Translations under genes and position numbers: made by a program
Assembly: GCA_942486035.1 (NCBI GenBank)
Contig: CALNXK010000172.1
Location: 123,501 to 187,500 of the forward strand
Source: Porites lobata
Lineage: Eukaryota; Cnidaria; Anthozoa; Scleractinia; Poritidae
Direction: 5' to 3'
Length of the DNA stretch: 64,000 nt
The notes under the pieces: generated by a model
What the model was told of the DNA's origin: nothing
The model's input: only the letters and a program-made list of their open reading frames with translations
Databases searched by the model: none
Part shown: piece by piece, positions 13,001 to 25,000 of the stretch
How the letters are laid out: every line of letters starts with the position of its first letter
Position numbering within the stretch: the first letter of the stretch is position 1

Positions 13001-16000
13001 GCCGAATTTTATAATGTTTCCTTCGCCAGGAGTTTAGTTTCGTCACGAAACTCATGGCCTGATGCTCTTGTAATCGTTTATAAAAAACGGCCGCAAAAAA
13101 ACGGCCGCCGCCAACTCGATAGCCGCTTCATTATATGTTCACATACTTTGAGCACAAGAAAAATCTAAGAGCCAGCAGCCTCTAAAATAACTCAAAAGAA
13201 AGGTTCTGTGAACTATAGGGAAGATTCCATCAAAGATTCCATCAGTCATTGTGGAGTAGCCGTCATTAACTCTGCCATTACAACGGCCGCTGATAAGAGG
13301 AAACAGTAAATCCACGTAAAAACATTCCACAGGAAAACAATTTCAAAATAACGCCAAAAACTTATTAATAACCATAGGACGATTCTTAATACAAAACTTC
13401 GCTAACGATCGAACGATGGCTGAGATTTTGACAGATAAATACAGCCATCCAAAATCTCCGACACAACTTGAAAAAAGGCCGACTTTTTCAAGTTTGTTTT
13501 CATTGGCTCGCACATGCGTGTGGGGTAACATAGCCCCTTTAAAGTAGATGTGTCTACTTTTTTTCTCAAAGAAACCTCCTGTGGTTCGATTCTCGTAATA
13601 GACCACCTCCCGTTAGCGAACACTAAGTCTGCGCATTTTGGGTGGTCGCTTTCGGGAGGTTCGACTGTAGTCTTCTTTTCCAGTTCTTCGGCGGCGTCGG
13701 TTGGAACTTGTTTTGTTCATGGGTTTCGCGTATAGATTTACACACTAAGGCGCTGCTACATTATATTTTGAAATCAGCAAATATTATTTTGCCAGGTGGT
13801 ACAACTCGGCGATGACCTAAAAGAAGCAGTTTTTGCGGGAAAGATGTTTCGGATTCGTTTCGGAGGAGAGAAACCGCTGGACCGTATGAACTACGATCAC
13901 TTAGCTGTTTCCTAGGGCCTTTGGTAGCTGCCTAATTATACCTCTATTTGTGAAAAAGTAAAGAAATTAACCAAGGGACGGTTTGTTGTTTGTAATACGT
14001 AGTCAAAAAATCAGAAAAAGCAAAAAGAAAAAAATCAGTAAAAGTAGGGCGGAGCTGCTCGAGACGTCGTTGCGTGACATTGTTACTCCAACTGTTAGTT
14101 TATGACTTCCTCTCACGCAGTGTATCCAGTTCGCAAAAAACCTCCTTCAACATAAAATTTCAAGGAAAATGTACCTACCTATTTTAGATATACCGGAATC
14201 GAATTTACGATGATACAGATGGATGCTAATACAAGGATGTTAGGAAAAGAAAGGAGAGACATGGAATATAGTTTACATAATAATTCGGCGCTTTTATTTA
14301 ACGCTTCTTCGATGTCGTTTTTCTTATCATTTTTTTGTGAACGGTTAATTACTCTGATATTTTAACATACACTTTATCAAAAAACGTTTCCTTGCTTCGT
14401 GATGTTTCTGAACATTACATACTGACCCTGAATTGAAACAAAACCGGCTGCCGCAACATTTCTCAACAAATTTGACTTATGCAAATTTGTGACATTTTTC
14501 CACTGGTGGTCACGAAACTTTTTATTTTGTAAAGGCGAATCCGGAGTACCCAGATTTTTTATTTCATATTCTGTTAATATAAGAGCTGAACTTTGTCCTA
14601 GTACACATTTTGGCTTGGTATCACACATACCAAGGTGAGTTTTTTACCTCTGAAGTTGCTCATTTTTCAGCCATTTTAAAAAGTGCCATTGATGGTAGTT
14701 TTTAAAAAACCATAAAAAATTCAAAATCATGTTTATGGTTTAAAATATACCATGGATAAAAATAGCAGATAGAATTCTTTTGAACAAACATATTTCTGTT
14801 TTATAGCTTTGAATCTTGCCTCGGTGCGGACGCGATAAAGTAGATCATTTTTACTCTAATTTTTGCATAATTAATTAGGTAAATACCGCTATTTTCGTTT
14901 TTCCTCAATTTCTCGAAAACTATAAATTCCTGAAAGTTGAAAATATTTTTTTCGAAGATAGTTCCCCAAAGGGGTTTTCTGATAAATTATCAGAATTTTC
15001 GATATTTTTAGCCTGGCCATGGCCAGCGATTCTCGATATTTGCAGTCATGGGCTCTTATGTGTTTGTGGCGGTCTATTCTCGGAAGGTGATCATTTAATT
15101 ATTGTTGAAGTAAATTTAGATATAAATCTGACCATTGCCGACTCTTTCGTACCATATATGGTCATAAAATTGGCACCGGAGTTAAAGCCTTATTATCGTC
15201 TTGGAAAAAGAGCTCCCATTTTTAATCAATTGTGATTGATATGGGTGGTTACTTTTCAATTATAGATCTTTCTTGGAAACAACAATAGCCACTTGGCACA
15301 TAGTTTGTGGTATTTTGTAATTTCTCTCCCCGGCACTAAGACGTTCTAACCAGCTTTAAACTAAAGTTTTAGGATCACCTGCCGTCATGTCACTAATCGC
15401 GACGAGTTCTAGGTGCTTCAACGCGCTGGAAACAGCCTTGGAGGCAGTGAAAACCGGTAACGCTGACAGCTTAGCGGCTGTGATTAAATCCATAAGAAAA
15501 GACTGATTGTTGTTACAAAAACAGGCCTCAATCCTCTGTGATGAGCGCAAACAGGCCGAGAAGAAGCAGCAAGAATTAGGCGAGGATCTCACTAGGCAGT
15601 TAAACAAGTTACACGCCGAAGAGGTGGAGCTTAAAAATAGGAGGCAAGCATTGGAAGTGAAGAAATCAGCGCTGAACAAGGAGAGAGAACGTTGCTGCCG
15701 AAACAAACAAGATGCGTCCAGGAGATATGAAGAGGCAGAGGGAGAAAAGAGGAAAGCAGAACAGAAATGCGAGGAATCGAAGAATTGGTGGTGGATACCT
15801 GTTTACGGTACGTTTCTGTTCCTTCGATAACTTGTTGAAAACAATGAGGTAAAGGTTCGTGATGAACGCAGAGAAATGGAGCGTTATGACGGAGAATTGA
15901 GCAGAGCCGACAGGAACATCCGGTCGGCAAACACCGCTATTTTGCAGGTAGGTGTCTTATTTCTTTTACGTGTTCTTTTACTGTCATAGGCAACAAAGCA

Positions 16001-19000
16001 TGCAGAGCGAAACTCTTAGGTATTAACCTACGAAACGTTTTGGTTTGGAAGGTTTTACGTTAAGCGAAAAATAATCGGGCACTTTAAGGGCGGAATGTTT
16101 CACTTTTCGACACTTCGGCCTCCCAATCACCTTCGCGTCAATTTAACATTATTTCAGTATATGATGTTTCCATCAAGATGAGCATGCTGTTTCATCACCT
16201 CTTTGTACTGCTGTTCTGTTCAGTGATATCGCTCATTTTACAGGTCAATTTTTCATCTTTTTCTGCAGGCAGAGAAGGACCAAAATGACATTTCAAAGAA
16301 AGTGGCAGACCTAAATAGACGACGATGAAGCATGTCACGAGGAGCTTGGTAAAATCAAGACCTTGATTCCATTCATCATGCAAGCTACTACATTCTGGAA
16401 GGAAGTGATCATGCTCGCCAACGCAGCAACAGTCAAAACCGAACAGGTTCAAAAGATTGTGGATCGGGCTGCCAAGAAAAATAGTGTCAAGATTCTCAGT
16501 AGCAGAGGTACAGAGACTAAGATGAGGTCATTCAAAGAATCCTGGATGGAAGTAGCTGATGTGTTTACTTCTGAAGGAAACGGCGAGATGCACAGATCGA
16601 AACTTGCATTTGTGTAGACATAAAGTACAATTAGGTAAGCAATACTTTTGTAAAACGATTCAGGAGTGTTCCATGTTGTTGTATCGTTGTTGTTTTTATT
16701 GTGATAAAACGCATTTTCCAGTTCCTGTGCAAAGGTTGTTGAGATCATTTATCGTTCAATTTACTGCTTTTGCAATATACATTGAATCTATCTTGCGGTA
16801 CCATGCCCCAAACCCTCCCCTCTTTTAGCCTTTTCTTTGGCCGTCTAATTTCAATGAAAACCAGTGGTATAGTGCCTATAAATACATACGTTCGCAATAC
16901 ATGTTACCATGCAGTATGTGTGAAACCGTGGTAATTTTATACTAAGAAGAATTGCTTTCTTCATGTACCACTAAACGAAATTATTAAATGCTCATTTTAT
17001 TTTTTTTCAACAGAAAAATTCTTCGTTAAGTGAATGTTTCTGCAATTTTGCCGTTCACGTACTCTGGACTTAATGATATAGATGGATACGGTTCTTGAAG
17101 TACCTTTGCAATGGACAATCATGTGTAGTGTATACCTTGTAGTCCTAAGAGACTAATCTCTGAGTTGCAACTCTTTGCTTTATTGGATTCTCTTCAGAAT
17201 AACCGTACCTATTGAATGTTTTAGGAGTGTTGTTATTTAGTTTTGTATTAATTATTTGTTATCCAATGAAAATTTCATGTATTGTTGTGATTTATCTTAT
17301 TGTTCACTTTATTCCTGCACTAGCTAATGCTTCATACCAACTCTGTTGTTGCGAGAAGAATGTAGTGAAAAGGTTTAAGACACAGATTCAGGCTCTTGTA
17401 GCTTTAGCATTTGGCAAAATTCAGCTTTACTTTGGATACAAGTGATACAAAAACTGTAAACTAGCAAGAGATTTTAAGATTGCAGAAACAGGTATTTCCA
17501 AACATTGAGGGCCGGTTATTTAAACGGAGTTTAACCAGTGTTTAACAAAACCGTGTTCTAAGTCATTTTCAGGTTGCCCAACAATTTTTTCTAAACACCA
17601 TTTGTCGCGAACATTTTCCTTAAATCATATACTTTAAACTGGAAAAACATTTATCTTCTTAAATTAACCCACTGAGGAAGAGATCTGACGCTCCAAAGAT
17701 TTCTTAAACCGCGTTCTAAGTTTGATTTCGTTTTAATAACCGACCCCGAAAGTTTCAGATATTTTTAAAGTCAGAATTAAATAATAAGTTTTAAAAAAAT
17801 ACATTTCCACCAAGAAAAATGAACTTAGAACCCTTTTATCAAAAATGGCGAAAAGACCGTTCTCCTCTTTAATTTGTGTAAATAAAAAAAGTGTACTGTA
17901 AGTTAATATGTATCATATTTTGTGATTCCAATTTATTAAATGTTAATTATTTAGCTTACATCACTCTTAAGACAAGCCACTTTTTTTCATGAGTGGTCAC
18001 CCGACGATATTTTGTGACCTTAGCATGTTGCTCTTTTTTATGAATTTTTTTCTTTCGATATTTTTCGACGGACAATTTCGCTTTTTTACCTTTTCAGATA
18101 GCAATACTTATTCAGATGCCTAAATTTCCATCATTTCTTTGCGCTTTGATCATGGGCTAGAAATAACTTTCGTGTGAGCTACTCCTTTGTTTACATAGTT
18201 TCCACTTTGTTTACATTAATTTACGTTCTTGTAGCCCGAAGGGCTCTGGTTAAAATTATATTATTCGCAAGCGTTTTAATTTGCAGAGCTGAAACTTCAG
18301 GTCTAGTTAAAAGAATTACTGTTATTTCATTTAGTATAATCATATTTTAAATTTGCGACATACCAGATCGACTTTTCGCGGTTAAACTGTTGGGCGTTAT
18401 TTCGAACGCCAATACAGCACACAATCGTGGTGCAAACAATGAAAGCCAAAAACTACATTACAAAAGTTATTTTGCACTAGTAAATTCGTTTGCAACATCA
18501 AGTCAATAGGAGCTTTTGCGCGCTTGCACTGCTTCTTTGAAAACTGTTGAAATTTGCATCAATTTCGCGAATATAAAATGTATTTTTGTTTTAATTTTCG
18601 AACTTTTCTAAATTTCTCAAACTGTAAAGCGCTTGGGGATTTTTTAATATCATTTCTTGAAATAGTTCACCTGTAGGTATGTTTGGATGGTATTAGCCAA
18701 AATTCGAAGGTTTATATAGATCTGATTTGAGATTCTTCATATTTTCCGACATTGGCTCCGGCATAAACAATTGTTTGATTGGACAGTTATTTCATTATCG
18801 GTGAAATTAAAGACGTGATGTTGGGACTGAAAACTCATTCTTCCAGTTTTCGGTATGTGGTTACGGTCATGACAAACAATAGATTGGTTTTTTTCGTACA
18901 AAATTTGTAACTTCCGAATTAAACAAAAAACTATAATAGGCTTCTTTTGAAATGGCCGAGTCTAAAGTATAATGTTATATGAAGCTGTGGTAGATGCACA

Positions 19001-22000
19001 TCTGACAATTTATGCCCAGTGCAATATTTATTTCATAAAAAGGAAATGAAGAAGAAGTACTATAATTTTTTTTTCTACGAAATATAGGAAGTCCCTTTTA
19101 CATCTACTTTTCTTGGAAGTTTCTCGAAATTACTCATGTGTAAATAAAGTAAAGATTCTGTTTTGGATGCAACAGACAATATTATCATTCATTTCTGAGC
19201 TCAGTTTCTGTTAATATAAACCTGATCGTACCCGTAATGAAGAAGGACAGTTGTTGCACGAACTATGAAGTAAATAAAAAATTTAGCACCCTACGAGCTG
19301 TCTTCGGTCGCCCATGAATGATATTGTTTCATGTGTGCTCTGAACAAAAAGATTTGAAGAGAAACTCGTTAAAGCAGTTCACAACAGTAAAGTTCTCAAA
19401 GTCCATCTGAATTGAAAATTAATGATCTAGGCCGCGGAGCGATTCCGCATTCCACATTCCATATACGTTTATGAATAACAATACCCAGGGCAGAAAAATA
19501 TACTATTCGTGGAAAACTATTGTTTTGGCTAAAGGCTCTATTTTCGAAACTTCAGTTCTAAAAACCTCGTCGATTTACCGTGGTCAATCTATTTTAACTA
19601 ACATCATTATATTAGTTTACTAATTCACTAATTCACTTAATATGCAGAATCAGTGTGTGTGCCTATCCTGTTTATGTTCCATGTTTACGCAGTCATTTGT
19701 CTTCAAGCGACTTTTTCTCCTCTAAAGCCTTCTGCTGATCCTCTGCCAACTTTTCATGGGCTTGCTTTAGATCCTCTGCAAACTTGGTAGCCAGCTGACG
19801 TACGTTCTTCTTGGCCTGCTCGATGGTTGGGTTTTCTTGCAAGTAGTTGTGAAGATCTTGCCTGGTATTCCTGATCTGTAGCATGTACACACCACACACG
19901 TCATCCAGAGCAACCCATTTGGAATAGTATTGCACTGCTTTTTCCTTGAACCCCTCTGATGTCCACACTTTCAGTCGCCGTTCCTCAGAAAGCTTTATTG
20001 CCCTTTCCACACTTCGCTTCATGTCTCCTTTGGCCAACGACTCGCAGTGACTTTGCATTTGCTGCCAGAACATTGCTGCTTTCATCATTATGGTGGACAG
20101 AGATTTGAGTGCGCCAATAGAGCCATGCAATGCTTTTATAGCTGCTTCTGCCAAAGCGTTATCATCTTTACACCTCTTGATCTTCTCTGCAAATTCAATG
20201 CATTCTTCTATGGCCTTTTGGCGAACTTCCCGTTCTTTCTGCAGCTCGTCCAGGTGCTTCATCTTTTCTTGATTTGCCATCTTCATCGCTTCTTTGTAGC
20301 CCGATTTATCACCAACTTTCGCTATCTCTTCGGCAGCTTTTTCTAAATTTCCCGTCGCAGCTGCCTTTGCAGCACTCATTGCTCCAGTAAAGGCGCTTGC
20401 CAGAGCGGTTAGAAGGCTGTCTTGCTTATCCATCGCCTTATCTTCTCTTGCTTGGGCCTGGTCGTATAATGCTTGCGCTTTTGCTTCCGCTTCAAGAGCA
20501 TTCTTTTGCCTTTCCTCTGCTTGCTTCATTCTCGATTCAAACTCCTGTCTTTCTTTCTCTCGAGTTTTCTTTTCCTCTTCCTCGGCACCTTTTGCTCTCT
20601 GTGTGTCTTCTAAAGCGTCGGTTACATCATCTGTCGCCTTCTCAAACTCGATGCGTAATTCGTGGGCGGCCTTCGCCATTTCTGCTGCCACTTCTGTCAA
20701 CATCGAAAGTGTTTCCAGCGCCATCTCTTCCAATCCGTCCAACAAATATTGATACGTGCCCTTCAGCTCTTGAAGCACACTTTGCGAGGTGCTTTTAAAC
20801 TGGTGCACCGTGACTGCTGATTTGTCGGCCAGCTTTGTTATTTTGTAACCGACTCTCTGAACTTTAATCTGCACCTCGGTGTTTCCTGCCACACCATTGT
20901 AAGCCACGCGAATGAAGTTACCGAGTTTCCCCAGATCGTCCACAAGACTTTGGAGATCAAGCGAGCCAAGAAGCAGAGTTTTGGCCTTTTGTACCATTTT
21001 ACTTTGTGCATCTGGTATGGCGACAAGATCGAAGGTTTCTTCATTAATGACAACCTGAGAGTTAGCCATTTTGTTTTTTTGGATTCTCTTTTTTACACAC
21101 CTTTAAGTTAGTGTGGACACAGGTCTTCAGTAGACAAATGCCTTCAAATGTTCTGGGTGTGAGACAATTTATGTGTTTGTGGCGGTCTATTCTCGGAAGG
21201 TGATCAGTTAATCATTGTTGCAGTAAATATAGATATAAATCTGACCATTGCCGGCTCTTTCGTACCATATATGGTCATAAAATTGGCGCCGGAAGTTAAA
21301 GCCTTATTACCGTCTTGGAAAAAGAGCTCCCCTTTTTAGTCAATTGTGATTGATATGGGTGGTTACTTTCAATTATAGATCTTTCTTGGAAAAAAGGATA
21401 TCCACTTGGCACATAGTTTGTGGTGTTTTTCAATTTTTCTCCGCTGTAGTAAGACGTTCTAATCAGCTTCAAACTCAAGTTTTACCATCATGTCACTAAT
21501 CGCAACGAGTTCTAGGTGTTTCAAGGCACTGGAAACAGCCGTGGAGGCAGTGAAAACCGGTAACGCTGACAGCTCAGCGGTTGTGATTAGATCCATAAGA
21601 CAAGACGGAGTGTTGTTACAAAAGCAGGCCTCAATCCTCTGTGATGAGCTCAAACAGGCCGAGAAGAAGCAGCAAGAATTAGACGAGGATCTAACTAGGC
21701 AGATAAACAATTTACACGCCGAAGAGATGAAGCTTAAAAATAAGAGGCAAGCATTGGAAGCGAAGAAATCAGCGCTGAACAAGGAGAGAGAACGTTGCTG
21801 CCGAAACAAACAAGATGCGTCCAGGAGATATGAAGAGGCAAAGGCAGAAAAGAGGAAAGCTGAAGAGAAATGTAAAGAATTGAAGAACTGGTGGTGGGTG
21901 CCTGGTTACGGTACGTTTCTGGCCGTTCGAGAACTTGTTGAAAACAATGAGGCAAAGGCTCGTGATGAACGCAGAGAAATGGAGCGTTATGACGGAGAAA

Positions 22001-25000
22001 TGAGCAGAGCCGAAAGTAACATCCGGTCGGCAAACACTGCTATTTCGCAGGTAGAAGTCTGAATTCTTTTACGTGTTCTTTTATTGTTATAGGCAACAAA
22101 GCATGGAGAGCGAAACCCTTAACTATAGCTATGAAACATTTTACTTTGGAAGTGTGTTTCACATTTGTTTAGCCCATTTTACGTTAAGCAACAAATAATC
22201 GGGCACTTTAAGGGCGGAATGTTTCACTTTTCGGCACTTCGGCCTCTCAATCACCTTCTTGTCAATTTAACATTATTCCAGTATATGATGTTCCCATCAA
22301 GCTCTGTTCTGTTCAGTGATATCGCTCATTTTACAGGTCAATTTTTCATCTTTTTCTGCAGGCAGAGAAGGACCAAAATGATATTTCAAAGAAAGTTGCA
22401 GACCTAAATAGACGACGAGAAGCATGTCACGAGGAGCTTGGTAACATCAAGACCTTGATTTCATTCATCATGCAAGCTGCTACATTCTGGGAGGAAGTGA
22501 TCATGCTCACCAACGCAGCAACAGTCAAAACCGAACAGGTTCAAAAGGTTGTGGATCTGGCTGCCACGAAAAATAGTGTCAAAATTCTCAGTAGCAGAGG
22601 TACAGAGACTAAGATGAGGTCATTCAAAGAATCCTGGATGGAAGTAGCAGAGATGTTTGCTTCTGAAGAAAACAAGCTACTATTAAACGGTGAGCTGTAC
22701 AGATGGAAACTTGCATTTAAGTAGGATAAAGCACAATTAGGTTAACGGTACTTTTCATAGGCGTGCGGGCTATTTTTTGCCAGGGGGGGCGGTAAACCAT
22801 TTGCCCAAAAAATGTTTGCAAGTTGCCCAAATTTTTACAGAACAGTCGAACAGAAACGAGAGCCGATGCAACAAGATAGGCCGTACTGGCATATGAAAAT
22901 GGCTCCATACAGTTTTTCATGGTCAATACCTGCCAAGTTTGAGCATAAACTACGTCGCCATAAACAAACATTTGGAAAAGTTGCCACCACAGGTGTATTA
23001 GATAAAGATGAAAATTTGTTGTGATCAGGGTTGCAATGACATCGGAGTTGTTATAGCAACGAACTGAAGCCATTACCTATTACACTTGCAGCAATATTTC
23101 TCTCTGGGAACTGTTCTTCTAAAATCGATCACAGGAGCTTTTTCCTCCAATAGTCGCCTCGATGTTCGTGACGTTAAAACGGAATCTGTAAGAGCGTTAT
23201 CGAGATATTTTGGATAAAGTTTTTATCGTTGGAAATACGGTAAAAAAGGAAAATCTTGAAGTTTGGCCGTTATCTGTAGAAAACGATGCACTTTCACCTC
23301 ATAGTAGTTTCAATCTTTTCAAAACGTGGGTGATAGATCATGGAGATAGCTCCGGCCAATTGCTACAAAGAAGGATTTGATTAGTATGTATCATGGCGTT
23401 CTTGTTAGCGGTTTTGTAAACATTTCAGTCTACTTTAACAAATTATTGAATAATTTTTAAACCGCTCGATAGACTTATTAAAAAAATCAAGATTCTTCTC
23501 GCAATTCAAACTGAGAATTAGTCAGCCACTTGTTCACTTTAAGACCCATTGTTGATGTTATCTGCCATACACTGTTCTACGAGCGGAGATAATTCTAGAA
23601 AGTTAGGCGGAAGTTTATTCTAATAAATTCACGAGTGGAAATAGCCCACTGCAGTACAGTGCCCAACAATAAAATGATACCTTTCCCTTACAACCAGAAA
23701 CTCGTCACGTGCTAGGCAGACACTGTCTCGTGTCAATGTAACTGGATTATTACGCCGACTTCAGGTTAAAATAGAAAATATTTATCTCTTCAAAATAATA
23801 ATAAAAACATGGGGACGTCTTTAAAAACTGGCTTTGCCCAAATTTTCTCGTGCTGCCCAAAAAAATCTGAGTTGCCCAAAATTTGGGGGGGCTGCAGCCC
23901 CCCTCGCCCCCCCGGCCCGTACGCCTATGGTACTTTTGTAAAACGACTCAGGGGTGTTCCATGATGTTGTATCATTGTTGTTTTCGTTTTGATGAAACGC
24001 ATTTTCCACTTTCTGTGCAAAGGTTGTAGAGATCATTTATCGTTCAATTTACTGCTTCCTTTCTTTGAAATACATAGAATCTATCTTGCGGTACCATACC
24101 CCAAACCCTCCCCTCTTTTAGCCTTTTCTTTAACCCGTCTAATTTCAATGAAAACCAGTGATATAGTGCGTAAAAATATATACGTTCGCAATACATGTTA
24201 CCATGCAGTATGTTTGAGACCGTCGTGATTTTATACTGAGAATAATTGCGTTCTTCATGTGTGATACACTAAACTAAATTACAAATGCTCATTTTATTTT
24301 TTCCAACAGAAAAGTTCTTCCTTATGTCTCAGTGAATGTTTCTGCAATTTTGCCATTCACGTATACTGGACTTAATGATACAGATGGATACGGTTCCTGC
24401 AGGACCTTTGCAATGGCGATTTATGTAGTGTACACCTTGTAGTACTAAGAGCCTAATCTATGAGTTTCAACTCTTTGCCTTACTGGATCTTCTTCAGAAT
24501 AACCGTAGCTATTGAATGTTTTAGGAGTTGTCTTATCTGGTTTTGTATTAGTTATTTGCTATCCAATGAAAATTCCATGTATTATTTTTCATTTTATCCC
24601 TGCACTACCTAATGCTTCATACCAACTCTGTTGTTGAGAGCAGCATGTAGTGAAAACGTTTAAGACAGATTCAGGCTCTAGCCTTAGCATTTGGCAAAGT
24701 TCAGCTTTATTTTTGATACAAGTGATACAAAAACTGTAAACTAGCAAGGGATTTTAAGATTGCATGCAGAATCAGGTATCTCCAACCACTGAAATTTTCA
24801 GATATTTTCAAAGTTAGAATTAAATGATAAGTTAAAAAAATAAATTTTCATCAGGAACAATAAACTGAAAACCCTTTTATCAAAAATGGCGAAAATACCG
24901 GTCCCCTCTTTAATTTGTGTAAATAAAGGTAAAAGTGTACTGTAAGTTAATATGTATCATAGTGTGTGATTCTAGTTTATCAAATATTAATTATTTAGTT

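Noticed and set aside
22717..24036. Frames inside the element at 22756-23929 as transposase remnants
   Set aside because: None shows transposase motifs, and the matching frames differ between the two element copies.
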